From the NCBI GenBank assembly GCA_024399035.1, contig JAKSID010000003.1, positions 1 to 64,000 on the forward strand: DNA of 64,000 nt. The letters are read 5' to 3'. The notes below the pieces were generated by a model. It was given only the letters and a program-made list of their open reading frames with translations, was not told where the DNA came from and made no database searches. A program made the position numbers and the translations under genes. Below, one piece after another: positions 53,416 through 62,591 of the stretch (positions are counted from its first letter, which is position 1; every line of letters begins with the position of its first letter). The DNA comes from Fibrobacter sp. (lineage in GTDB: Bacteria > Fibrobacterota > Fibrobacteria > Fibrobacterales > Fibrobacteraceae).

Positions 53416-54121
53416 CGAACTTGTAGCCTGCTCCTCGTACAGAAATAATGATTCTGGGGTTGGTCTGGTCGTCTTCAATCTTTTTGCGGAGTGCGACGAT
53501 ATGGTTGTCGATGGTTCTTGTGGAGGGCATGTTTTCGTCGGTGTAGCCCCAGATTTCCTTCAAGAGGTCTTCGCGCAAGACAACTTCGCCCTTATGATTC
53601 CAGAAGTACTTGATAATCTGGAATTCGCGGGTGGTCAGTTCCAGAGGTGCGCCGCCCTTTGTGGCTTCGAACTTCTTGATGTCCACGTGAATGTCGAAGA
53701 AATCCAGACAATCGGGGGTGGCGGCCACTTCTGCGGTAGCCTGCTGCGTGGAGCGACGACGCAGGAACGCCTTGACGCGGGCCAAAAGTTCCAAAATGGA
53801 GAAGGGCTTGGTCACATAGTCGTCTGCGCCCATCTCAAGACCGGCGACCTTGCTGGTTTCTTCTGTCTTGGCGGTCAGCATAATGATGATGCATTCCGGA
53901 TGCTTCTTTCTAATGTAACGGCAAACTTCGAAACCGCTCTTCTTGGGAATCATCAAATCCAAAAGAATCAAGTGGGGCAGGAAAGAATCGGCCTTTTCGA
54001 TAGCCTCTTCGCCGTCGACCGCTGTTTCGACGATGTAATTTTCCATCTCGAAATTGTCTTGCAGACCGAAACGAATAATTTCTTCGTCCTCAACAATCAG
54101 AATTTTATAGTTCTCTGCCAT
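53408..54121 (-). CDS. OmpR-family response regulator
   Basis: 237 residues. Receiver domain with phospho-acceptor pattern IVEDEE, LILLDLMIPKKSGFEV (Asp), MLTAKTEE and KPFSILEL; then an OmpR-type winged helix (LELTTREFQIIKYFWNHKGEVVLREDLLKEIWGY, TRTIDNHIVALRKKIEDD, VRGAGYKFDV). The kinase gene is 1 nt upstream. It likely controls genes outside this operon, and possibly the operon itself. Confidence 0.95.
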   Translation of the reverse strand: MAENYKILIVEDEEIIRFGLQDNFEMENYIVETAVDGEEAIEKADSFLPHLILLDLMIPKKSGFEVCRYIRKKHPECIIIMLTAKTEETSKVAGLEMGADDYVTKPFSILELLARVKAFLRRRSTQQATAEVAATPDCLDFFDIHVDIKKFEATKGGAPLELTTREFQIIKYFWNHKGEVVLREDLLKEIWGYTDENMPSTRTIDNHIVALRKKIEDDQTNPRIIISVRGAGYKFDV

Positions 54122-54122
54122 G

Positions 54123-56180
54123 CTATTCTGCCTTTTTGAATTTTACAGTAAAGGTGGAACCCTTGCCTGGTTTGCTGATTAAAGATATGGTGGCTCGGTG
54201 TGTCTTGGCGACTCGCTTAACAATTGCCAATCCAAGTCCGGAGCCCTTTGTACTACGAGTCATTTCGTCACCGACTCTATAAAAATCATTAAATATATTT
54301 TTTTGCTCGGCGGGAGGAATGCCAACGCCAGTATCCATTACGGAAAATACCACGTGATTTTCTTCCACCTGAACGTCAACGGTGATTTCGCCCGGAGCGT
54401 TGGTGTACTTGATTGCGTTTTCAATGAGATTCTGTGCCAAGCTGTAAAGTGCGGTGTAGTCGCCCATGACATATGCGGCTGGTTCGAAATGAACTCGGAA
54501 CTCCAGGCCTTTTTCAATGCCGATATCTTCTACGGCGTCAAACACCTTTTGTGCGCAAACGGAAAAATCCAGCTTTTCCCACTTGAAAGCCCCTGTGCCA
54601 TGTTCCATTCGGGTGTAATTCAAAATTGCACCGATCAGGTTTTCCAAACGGGTGGCTTCCTTGCCAATGAGGTTTGAATATTCTTGAACCTTTTCCACTT
54701 TCTGGACGCGGCCGCGGGCCATCATTTCTGCAAACATCTTGATAGACGTCAGCGGAGTTTTAAGTTCGTGCGACACGCTAGAAAGGAAGTTTGCTTTCAT
54801 AGACAAAAGCTTGCGTTCCTGAGTGATGAACCGGAACATAAAGAAAGATCCGAAAATCACCGCGAAGAGAGAGAACAACATCAATCCGTACATCAGGAAC
54901 ATGCGTTTGCGAGATTCTCGCTTGATGTCACGCATGTCCTTTTCGTAAAGGGAAAATTCCCAATTCATTGCATCAGATAAGATTGTCTGGCTAACGATTG
55001 TTGAACTGTCGGGGATGTGCCCCAAAACGATGTTGTCCTTTTGGTCAACAACGGAGTAGGGAATGTTTTTCCAGCTTTGGGCAACGACCTTCATTTTGCT
55101 TACAAGACGATCTCTGTAGGCTTTGTTGTCAATCTTTGCGATTACAACCTGATCTCCGGACAAGTAGGGATAAGACATTCTCAGAAGGGTTATGTCGTCT
55201 TCTTGCTTATAGAGAATGCCTTCCTTGGAGGAATTGTCGTCTTCAAGAATTTCGTTGAACAAGTCCTTGTGCTTGAACAAAATGTCCATGTAGCCAAGCT
55301 GTCGGTTGAAGTTCTCGCGAAGATTCCAGAAAGCTTCGCGCTTGTCTTGCGGAAGTTTCTCGAAGGAGAGAATTTGTGTGAATGCTGATTCAAAGAAAAA
55401 TCTTGAGGAGGCGAGATCCTTGATGTGCTTGTCTTCAAGGAACTGATTCAAAATGGAAAGGCAGTAGTCCTGCGCTTCTTGGTGCTTCTTTTGTGCCACA
55501 AGAATTTCAAAGTGAAGCAAGTTGGCGGACCTGGTCAAGTCTGTGTGCAGATAGCCTTGCTGGTGCGGTTGCTTTTCAAGGATTTCCAGAAGTTCAAGTG
55601 CGGTTTCGTATTTCTTGTTTTGGAAATTGTAACGGATCATTCCCAAAAGATTTTGGACTTGCTCCTCGGGAGAGTCAAAGAAAAACGAGGAAGGATGAAC
55701 GCTTCTTGCAACTCGACTCTGGTAGATTTTTTCTCTGTTGTCCGGGTTCTCCTGTTCGTCTCTGAAAATGTTCTTTTCGCGATTGGACGGAACGCTTGTG
55801 GAAAATCCCTGGCCATTAGAAAAATGACGAGAGGAAATGTCGGGGTAAACGAGGCTACCGTTGTTGAACAAGAATATGGCTTCGATGCCATCAACGGATT
55901 TGAATTCGGTTGCATTGCCGAAATCCAGTAAGCCACGGGGTTGTTCATATAAGAACAGGGAGGCGCCTTTTGCCTCCTGATGGATTTTCTTCTGTTCCTT
56001 GGAAACTGCTTCTTCAATTTCCGACTGGAAAGAAATGCTATTCTCGTCGAAGCTTTTCTGTGCGAGATAAACTTCGTTCTGAATATTTCTGAAACTTAAA
56101 AACGCAAGAATTGCGGTTGGCAAAATAATGCCGCCCGCAAACAAAAGGATAAACAGCAGATTGTTGCGTGAAACCTGCAT
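54123..56180 (-). CDS. Sensor histidine kinase with large extracytoplasmic TPR-like sensor
   Basis: 685 residues. Membrane segment 1 at about 8-30; extracytoplasmic region to about 430; segment 2 (MFLMYGLMLFSLFAVIFGSFFMFRF). The kinase core has SSVSHELKTPLTSIKMFAEMMARG, NLIENAIKYTNAPGEI, DTGVGIP and GSGLGLAIVKRV, all intact. No HAMP was seen. The sensor part contains helical pairs resembling TPRs (YETALELLEILEKQPHQQ...HQEAQDYCLSILNQFLED), a rare layout. The following gene encodes another TPR/propeller protein, suggesting the two interact. Confidence 0.9.
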   Translation of the reverse strand: MQVSRNNLLFILLFAGGIILPTAILAFLSFRNIQNEVYLAQKSFDENSISFQSEIEEAVSKEQKKIHQEAKGASLFLYEQPRGLLDFGNATEFKSVDGIEAIFLFNNGSLVYPDISSRHFSNGQGFSTSVPSNREKNIFRDEQENPDNREKIYQSRVARSVHPSSFFFDSPEEQVQNLLGMIRYNFQNKKYETALELLEILEKQPHQQGYLHTDLTRSANLLHFEILVAQKKHQEAQDYCLSILNQFLEDKHIKDLASSRFFFESAFTQILSFEKLPQDKREAFWNLRENFNRQLGYMDILFKHKDLFNEILEDDNSSKEGILYKQEDDITLLRMSYPYLSGDQVVIAKIDNKAYRDRLVSKMKVVAQSWKNIPYSVVDQKDNIVLGHIPDSSTIVSQTILSDAMNWEFSLYEKDMRDIKRESRKRMFLMYGLMLFSLFAVIFGSFFMFRFITQERKLLSMKANFLSSVSHELKTPLTSIKMFAEMMARGRVQKVEKVQEYSNLIGKEATRLENLIGAILNYTRMEHGTGAFKWEKLDFSVCAQKVFDAVEDIGIEKGLEFRVHFEPAAYVMGDYTALYSLAQNLIENAIKYTNAPGEITVDVQVEENHVVFSVMDTGVGIPPAEQKNIFNDFYRVGDEMTRSTKGSGLGLAIVKRVAKTHRATISLISKPGKGSTFTVKFKKAE

Positions 56181-56225
56181 TGCTTATCCGTTATAGCGGA
56201 AGGTCTATAGACAGCTGAGGTCTAA

Positions 56226-57386
56226 TCACTTTGCAATATTTGCACGGTGGGTCACAGAAACCTTGTGACCGACTTCGATGCGACGATTGTTGGAGTAGAT
56301 CTCGCGAATGAGAATTGCTGCTTCGTTTTCGGCAGCTCTTGCGATCACGCCGCGGCCAAGGAGGTGCGGAGGAATAGTTGCATCAGAGGTGTCTTCTTCC
56401 CACACGGCGATTGCATCGCCAGTGTTGTAGCCCTGCTGTGCGCCCTTGTCAATCAAGACGTAGGAGTAGGCTCCGATAACCAGAGCGGGATCCATGGCGT
56501 AACGAATCATGGCGAGGGAGTCCATCATCACTGCCTTTTCTGCAGAGTAGCCAGTGACGTTAATGGTGTTCAAAGGCATCTTGACGCGAGCCTTAGCCTG
56601 AGCCATCTTGATTTCGCGGAAGCTCTGGACAATCTGTGCACGAGAAAGAGTATCGCCGATAGCGGTAATCTTTGCGATGCCAGAGAGGCGGAGCAATGCG
56701 TAGTTATCAAAGGTACGGCCCTTACCCGGAACGTCGATAGCCTTTGCATCGTAAATTTCAATCAGGTCGCCCTTCTTGAGATTTTCGTGGGTCTTTTTGC
56801 CGAGGCCAACGAGAACTTCGTGTTCGGGCATATGAACGAGGGGCTGCTTCTTTTCGGCGGAGCGAATAGAAATGAAGCTAGAATCGTTTTTCAAAGAATC
56901 CAAGACATAGACCACCGGAGCGAGAGCCTGGTAGTAACCGTTGAACGTCTTGGGAGCCGGGCGCTGAGAGTAGCTGTACTTGTCTTCTTCGCGCTTCTTC
57001 TTCTTGTTCTTGGTGTCCTTGTCGCGCAGATCGCCCAACATGGATTCAAAGTTTTCGTCACGGCCGTCGGAGTCGCAACCTGCGGAGGTAATGCCCTTGG
57101 GGAGGTCTGCGTCGGAAACTGCGGCGTCACAGGGGAACTTCTTGCTTGCCTTCTGTTCTGCAGCCTTCTCGTTAACACCATCGCCAAAGTAGATGGAGTC
57201 ACCCGGATAAATCCAGTGCGGGTCCTTAATGTGGCGGTTGTTTTCCCAAAGATCCGGCCATGCGAACGGATCCTGAAGGAATTCGTCACTCAGGTCCCAA
57301 AGGGTGTCGCCCTGCTTGACAACGTAGGCTGAGGCCAACAGTGCGGTCAAACCGAGGCAGATAGAAGCACATTTGAAAAATCGCAT
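56226..57386 (-). CDS. LysM-domain exported protein
   Basis: 386 residues. Signal peptide ([15 protein letters not shown]), then a LysM domain at about 20-70 ([45 protein letters not shown]). The rest is beta-rich with a possible SH3- or BON-like section in the last third ([20 protein letters not shown]...[23 protein letters not shown]). LysM binds peptidoglycan, so the protein is probably periplasmic. It sits 45 nt upstream of the sensor kinase... genes downstream in the run, and may provide a cell-wall link for the signal. Confidence 0.85.
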   Translation of the reverse strand: MRFFKCASICLGLTALLASAYVVKQGDTLWDLSDEFLQDPFAWPDLWENNRHIKDPHWIYPGDSIYFGDGVNEKAAEQKASKKFPCDAAVSDADLPKGITSAGCDSDGRDENFESMLGDLRDKDTKNKKKKREEDKYSYSQRPAPKTFNGYYQALAPVVYVLDSLKNDSSFISIRSAEKKQPLVHMPEHEVLVGLGKKTHENLKKGDLIEIYDAKAIDVPGKGRTFDNYALLRLSGIAKITAIGDTLSRAQIVQSFREIKMAQAKARVKMPLNTINVTGYSAEKAVMMDSLAMIRYAMDPALVIGAYSYVLIDKGAQQGYNTGDAIAVWEEDTSDATIPPHLLGRGVIARAAENEAAILIREIYSNNRRIEVGHKVSVTHRANIAK

Positions 57387-57417
57387 AATATTCCTTACTG
57401 GCTAATTTGTTTGAAAT

Positions 57418-58785
57418 TTAGCCTTTTCTTTGTTTAAATGTTGGCACTTCCGTTGCAAAATGGGGCTGTTCAGGGCGATTTGAGCGAGAAACTCGTTCTT
57501 GAGGACGCTGAACATTACGGGATTTTGCCGCCATAGCGGGGTTTTGTCCCAAAATTCCGGCTCTGTCAGGTACAAAAATGAACAAAATGTCAAATTTGCC
57601 GCTGCCCGGTTCCAAGTACAGGGGGATGCTTTTGCGGAGCATATAGCTTTCGCGACGGAATCTCTTGATTTCCTTGACAGCAACTTCCAAATCGGAGGTC
57701 TGGAGCAAAATTCTTTCGGGACGAGCCTGTGCTGCGGCCTGTTCTACGCCAGGAGGCAGAGTTTCTTCGTTAGGAAGGTTAAAGTAGAAGGTCCAACGGC
57801 CTTCGTTTTCCTTTTTGTTGAAGAACTTCGGGAAAAACTCGGCTTCCACATGTCCACGGTGGAAATGCATGTTTTCGTCGATGACTCCGCGAGCGTTCTT
57901 TCTGGAAGAAAGCATGGCGTATTCGCGACAGTCCATGGAATCCACTCTCTTGAACTGGCTTGCAAGCATGGAACTTACAAAGCTGCTACCGGAGTAGAAT
58001 TCAAAGAAGCAATCTTCGGGATTGGGATGGATGGCGCCTGCAATGCGGGAGGGGAGTCCGTTCCATGCGTCACGAATTCTCGGAGCCCAGTCCAGAACGT
58101 GCATGTAGGAACCCGTTTCGCCAATTTGTACGAAATCGTTTCCGAAGGCAGCCTTAGCTTCAACCTTCATGGCCTGTGTTCCTGCGGGGTCGAACAGATG
58201 ATCCGGCAGGCACTGGATGTGGTGGCAGCTAATGATTTCTGGGCAGTTGCGCTCCAGGAAGTCGACGAAAGTCTTGTATCCGTGGGCGGAGTTACGGCCC
58301 TTCAGGTTCACCTGGACCAGCAAAGCAAAGTTCCCGTTACCTGCGGCACGGAACCACACCTGACGGAGAGCCTTGCTGAAAATGCGGAGGTGATCCTTCT
58401 TCAGCTGTTCAAAAACCTTGGATACGATTTCAGGTGCTTCCATTTCAAAGCTGGGAGCTTCGATGGTAAGCTTTTCGTGCTCACCCTGGTAGACTTTGGT
58501 GATTCGCCAGTCTGCGTTTTCTGCGTTTGCTTCTGCGGTGAACCAAGCCTGAATTTTTCCAGGAATTTTCTCTGTTGTAGCCCATGTGGACAACTGCTGT
58601 TTAAGATCTTCGAATGTCAGCTTAGGGCGGACTGCCGGCTTAGGTTGGACTGCTGTATCTCGTTGACCCTCAACGGGTTTTGCATAATCATTTCGCACAG
58701 GACGACGACCGTTGGAACGGGCGTTGTTCAGTCGCTCCTCCCTTACAGGTCGTGTGGAATAATTTCTTTTAGGCTGCTTGTACAT
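57418..58785 (-). CDS. TrmA/RlmD-like methyltransferase-fold protein, catalytic Cys missing
   Basis: 455 residues. A basic, unstructured start (about 1-50) is followed by a region resembling class I m5U RNA methyltransferases: LLVQVNLKGRNSAHGYKTFVDFL, FVQIGETG, and the SAM-motif section FFEFYSGSSFVSSMLASQFKRVDSMDCREYAMLSSRKNA. The usual DPPR and SCNP motifs with the catalytic Cys are replaced by LPNEETLPP and LLQTSD, and the final HxE by KFD. A second basic tail (QRKG) ends it. It may bind RNA without methylating it. It lies 41 nt after the primase-like gene. Confidence 0.65.
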   Translation of the reverse strand: MYKQPKRNYSTRPVREERLNNARSNGRRPVRNDYAKPVEGQRDTAVQPKPAVRPKLTFEDLKQQLSTWATTEKIPGKIQAWFTAEANAENADWRITKVYQGEHEKLTIEAPSFEMEAPEIVSKVFEQLKKDHLRIFSKALRQVWFRAAGNGNFALLVQVNLKGRNSAHGYKTFVDFLERNCPEIISCHHIQCLPDHLFDPAGTQAMKVEAKAAFGNDFVQIGETGSYMHVLDWAPRIRDAWNGLPSRIAGAIHPNPEDCFFEFYSGSSFVSSMLASQFKRVDSMDCREYAMLSSRKNARGVIDENMHFHRGHVEAEFFPKFFNKKENEGRWTFYFNLPNEETLPPGVEQAAAQARPERILLQTSDLEVAVKEIKRFRRESYMLRKSIPLYLEPGSGKFDILFIFVPDRAGILGQNPAMAAKSRNVQRPQERVSRSNRPEQPHFATEVPTFKQRKG

Positions 58786-58826
58786 ATAGAGCTTTTATTT
58801 GATTCCGAGGGATTTCCGCTAGAAAA

Positions 58827-60572
58827 TTACACCAGGAATCGGGGGTAAATCCAAGAGCATTCGCGGGCCAGCATCTTGGGGAATTCGCGGAAGGAACCGT
58901 TAATCTGGTACTGGTTCAGGCTGCCTTCAACAGGTGTCAATTTCATAACACTGTCGGCGCGGGCTTCCAGGTACGGGTATTCGTCCAGGTTGCAAGAAGA
59001 CACCACGGCGCATCCGGTAAGGGCGATGATGGTGTCGATCATCTGCATCAAGATCTGGTGGGGTGCACCGTTCAGTCGGGTAGACTTGGGGTTATGGAGC
59101 ACTGCAGAAATGGGGTCGATGACCACAACGCGGTAATCATGGTTTTCCAGGCGCTTTGCACCCTGAATACGCTTTGCGATAAGCTGAGCGGTTTCAATGG
59201 GGGAGAGTGCTGTACCACGGAGGTTCAAGAAACCGAACTTAGGAGTGCTTGCGTTAAGATTTCTCTTGGCGCCCAGCATGTAAAGGCGGTTCAAGAACAC
59301 GGACTTGGTCAATTCAAAGTTCACGAACAGAACGTCGTTAGAAGTGGTTGCGTTGCCGAACCAATCTTCGCCGTAACAGATGGACAAGCCTAAGTCCATA
59401 AGAGCCAAGGACTTGCCGCTCTTGGGAGGTGCGGTGAACAGGAAGAATTCACCTGTGCGTAGCATGTTGTCTACGATAGACGGGTCTTTCTTCGGAGCTT
59501 CTTCACTGTCGCTAGCAAGTTCAATCAGGGGTTTTCCGTCCAAAGAGTATTCAACCCATTCTTGCCATTCCTTAAATGTCTTTGCGCCTTGTTCCAGACC
59601 GATAAGGTACTGCTGCTTACCACCGCGGAGCACACCAGGCATGCGGACCATCATATGCGGATTGCGGTTGGATGCGTCAACCTTGAAGCCCTGGGAGTCC
59701 AAGGTCTTGAAAAGGAAGTCTACGCGTTCGTTATATTCTTCTTCGTCAGAAGCAAGGATCTTGACCCAAGCCTGCACAGAGTTTGCGCCGGTGTTCACCA
59801 AGGCGGCACAGGGAAGGTTCAAAGCCTTGTAGTAAGCCAACTGCTTGGCCAGGGACATCTTGGGATTGTCCACCACCACGTAACGGTAATGCCAGCTTTC
59901 GTCGGTAGCTTCTTCACCGCCCTTGGTGGCGTTGATGCAAAGCAGGGCGCCTTCGGGGCTGTCAAGGCTCTTCATGATCTTCTTGATAGAATCGTCCTGA
60001 CCAACGATGTTGGAAACAATTTCTTCGGTACTGGAAGGAGTGTTGGAAACCTTGAATTCGATGGTTTCATCGGGAGCGAAGGTCGCTTCCAGGAGCTTGG
60101 CGAAGTCCTTTCGCCAGTCTGCGGCAGGCCATGGAATAGAAAGTGCTTCCGGGTCAATCTTAAAGTTCTGCAACAATTCTAGGGACTGGGTGTCCAGACC
60201 GAGAGCAAGCATCTGCTCCATGGAAATCATGCCGGCGGATAGCGGAGTAATCATCGGCATTGCAATTGGTGCTGCTTCGGGAGCGGGTTGCTGTGCTGCG
60301 GGCTGCTGCTGCTGCTGAACTGGAGCCGGTGCAGGTTCCTGTCTTTCAGAAGTACGCTTTTCTTCGGAGAATGCGCGACGGAGAGTCTGTTCGACTTCGT
60401 CACCATCCATACCTTCGTCGCGAGCCTTGCCGCCCAGCTGGAAACTGGCGTCCATGAAGGTCCAACCTTCTTCCATTGCGGCAACACCGGCCTTGTAGAG
60501 CTCGGTCTTGACTTCTCTGCCGGAGAAGCTATTCTTCAGAAACTGGTTGATAATTTTTCTTGAACTTTCCAT
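58827..60572 (-). CDS. Degenerate AEP primase-like / RecA-like ATPase fusion (RepA-type)
   Basis: 581 residues. Residues about 1-80 are charged and helical, then a Gln/Pro/Ala-rich linker (VQQQQQPAAQQPAPEA). About 200-340 matches the archaeo-eukaryotic primase family of phage and plasmid proteins (LNLPCAALVNTGANSVQAWVKI, RMPGVLRGGKQQYLIGL), but NSVQAW replaces KSxHAW, NPHMMVRMPG replaces NPSRLSRMPG, and the usual ExD reads VVD. The C-terminal ATPase is intact: APPKSGKSLALMDLGL (P-loop), RVVVIDPISAVL (Walker B), CAVVSSCN. Likely a DNA-binding ATPase whose primase part has decayed. Confidence 0.7.
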   Translation of the reverse strand: MESSRKIINQFLKNSFSGREVKTELYKAGVAAMEEGWTFMDASFQLGGKARDEGMDGDEVEQTLRRAFSEEKRTSERQEPAPAPVQQQQQPAAQQPAPEAAPIAMPMITPLSAGMISMEQMLALGLDTQSLELLQNFKIDPEALSIPWPAADWRKDFAKLLEATFAPDETIEFKVSNTPSSTEEIVSNIVGQDDSIKKIMKSLDSPEGALLCINATKGGEEATDESWHYRYVVVDNPKMSLAKQLAYYKALNLPCAALVNTGANSVQAWVKILASDEEEYNERVDFLFKTLDSQGFKVDASNRNPHMMVRMPGVLRGGKQQYLIGLEQGAKTFKEWQEWVEYSLDGKPLIELASDSEEAPKKDPSIVDNMLRTGEFFLFTAPPKSGKSLALMDLGLSICYGEDWFGNATTSNDVLFVNFELTKSVFLNRLYMLGAKRNLNASTPKFGFLNLRGTALSPIETAQLIAKRIQGAKRLENHDYRVVVIDPISAVLHNPKSTRLNGAPHQILMQMIDTIIALTGCAVVSSCNLDEYPYLEARADSVMKLTPVEGSLNQYQINGSFREFPKMLARECSWIYPRFLV

Positions 60573-60834
60573 GGAACGATTCCTTCCTAGATAATTTCTC
60601 GTAATGTAGTTTATTTCAACGAGTTAGATGTGTTAAAAAAGATTAATGGCGGTTATTATGGCCGTTTTTACGGCTAAACGCCTGTTGTTAATTTATATGT
60701 AATAGGGGCGGAGCCTGTATTTTGTTCTTCTGACACTAAAAAAGGGACTCAAAACGTGGCTTTTTTTTAGAAAAGAATGAATTTTTCTACATTTTTCACG
60801 TAAAATTATGGCAAAACCCTAAAAGGTTAAAAAA

Positions 60835-62502
60835 ATGGATATTCCTGAATCTTCGAATTTTATTCAAGACATTATTGTCAATGATTTGCAGACCGGCAAG
60901 CGCAACAAGGTGCTGACCCGCTTTCCTCCTGAACCGAACGGTTACATCCACATCGGCCACGCTAAGTCCATCTGCCTGAACTTCGGTACCGCCCAGAAGT
61001 TTGGCGGTTTCACCAACCTCCGTTTCGATGACACCAATCCTACCAAGGAAGACGTGGAATACGTGGATTCCATCCGCGAAGACGTGAAGTGGCTCGGTTT
61101 CCAGTGGAAGGAAGAATTCTTTGCTTCTGACTACTACGACCAGATTTACGCCTTTGCAGAAAAGATGATCGAAATGGGCAAGGCTTACGTTGAAGACCTG
61201 ACCCGCGACGAAATGCAGGAATACCGTGGTAACGATGCTGGTAAGCCCTCCAAGCCTAGTCCCTACCGTGACCGTAGCGTCGAAGAAAATATGAAGCTGT
61301 TCCGCGAAATGCGCGACGGCAAGTATGCTGATGGCGAAAAGTGCCTCCGCGCCAAGGTTGATTTGGCTAGCCCCAACATGAACATGCGCGATCCGGTAAT
61401 CTACCGTACCAAGCACTGCACTCACCACCGTACTGGTGACAAGTGGTGCATCTATCCGATGTACGACTTTGCTCATCCTATTAGTGACTGGATCGAAGGC
61501 ATTACCCACTCCATCTGTACCTTGGAATTTGAAGCCCATCGTCCGCTGTACGATTGGTTCCTCATTGAACTTGGCCTGGAGAACCGCCCCCAGCAGATTG
61601 AATTCTCTCGCTTGAACTTGACCTACACCATGATGAGTAAGCGTAAGCTCTTGGAACTGGTGGAAACCAAGGCTGTTCTTGGTTGGAACGACCCCCGTAT
61701 GCCCACGGTCTGTGGCTTCCGTCGTCGTGGTTTCACTCCCAGTTCCATCCGCGAATTCTGCAGCCGTATCGGTGTGTCCAAGGCTGAGTCCATGGTGGAC
61801 GTGAACCTGCTTTACTTCTGCATCCGCGAAGAACTGAACCAGAGCGCCAAGCGTGCCATGGCAGTCATCGATCCGGTGAAGGTTGTCATTGACAACTGGG
61901 AAGACGGCAAGGTGGAAATGGTTGAAGTTGAAAATAACCCCAACGACCCGAACGCCGGCACCCGTATGGTTCCGTTTGGCAAGGAACTTTACATCGAAGC
62001 TGAAGACTTCATGGAAGAACCTCCCAAGAAGTATTTCCGCTTGAAGCCGGAAGGCGAAGTTCGCTTGAAGGGCGCCTACTTCGTAACTTGCAAGAGCGTC
62101 GAAAAGGACGCAGACGGCAAGGTGACCGTCATTCACTGCGAATACGATCCTGCCTCCAAGGGTGGCGAATCTCCTGACGGTCGTAAGGTGAAGGGCACCA
62201 TCCACTGGGTGAGCGCCGCTCATGCTGTAGATGCAGAAGTCCGTCTCATCGACAACCTGTTCACTCTTGAAGATCCGTCTGATGTTCCCGAAGGCGAAGA
62301 TTGGCACAACTACCTGAATCCTGAATCCATGGTCATTAAGCAGGCTAAGCTGGAACCCAGCCTGGCCGACGCCAAGATGGAAGACCGCTTCCAGTTCCTG
62401 CGTCTCGGTTACTTCTGCTTGGATTCCGACGATTCCAAGCCGGGCAAGCTGGTGTTCAACCGCACCGTTGGTTTGAAGGACAGTTTCAACCCTGCGAAGT
62501 AA
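60835..62502 (+). CDS. glnS: Glutamine--tRNA ligase
   Basis: 555 residues, the same size as E. coli Gln[24 protein letters not shown] carries [29 protein letters not shown] carries the KMSKS-type signal; [17 protein letters not shown] and the C-terminal beta-barrel are typical. It charges tRNA-Gln. Single gene; the 262-nt gap upstream (60573-60834) holds a small hairpin (GCCGT-TTTT-ACGGC near 60661) and A/T-rich promoter DNA including TACATT near 60789. Confidence 0.96.
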   Translation: MDIPESSNFIQDIIVNDLQTGKRNKVLTRFPPEPNGYIHIGHAKSICLNFGTAQKFGGFTNLRFDDTNPTKEDVEYVDSIREDVKWLGFQWKEEFFASDYYDQIYAFAEKMIEMGKAYVEDLTRDEMQEYRGNDAGKPSKPSPYRDRSVEENMKLFREMRDGKYADGEKCLRAKVDLASPNMNMRDPVIYRTKHCTHHRTGDKWCIYPMYDFAHPISDWIEGITHSICTLEFEAHRPLYDWFLIELGLENRPQQIEFSRLNLTYTMMSKRKLLELVETKAVLGWNDPRMPTVCGFRRRGFTPSSIREFCSRIGVSKAESMVDVNLLYFCIREELNQSAKRAMAVIDPVKVVIDNWEDGKVEMVEVENNPNDPNAGTRMVPFGKELYIEAEDFMEEPPKKYFRLKPEGEVRLKGAYFVTCKSVEKDADGKVTVIHCEYDPASKGGESPDGRKVKGTIHWVSAAHAVDAEVRLIDNLFTLEDPSDVPEGEDWHNYLNPESMVIKQAKLEPSLADAKMEDRFQFLRLGYFCLDSDDSKPGKLVFNRTVGLKDSFNPAK

Positions 62503-62530
62503 TTTTTAATTCTCGTAGCAATTATTAAAT

Positions 62531-62570
62531 CATAAAGTCCCCCGGCTTTCGCCGAGGGGCCTTATGTTTT
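62531..62570. terminator. Terminator between glnS and the CotH-type gene
   Basis: CCCC-CGGC - TTTC - GCCG-a-GGGG flanked by CATAA/TTATG, then TTTTAT; between convergent genes. Confidence 0.8.
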
Positions 62571-62591
62571 ATGAGAGAATTATGAAATTGT

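Noticed and set aside
60796-62307. Long minus-strand ORF opposite glnS
   Set aside because: Antisense shadow; its composition reflects codon bias of glnS.
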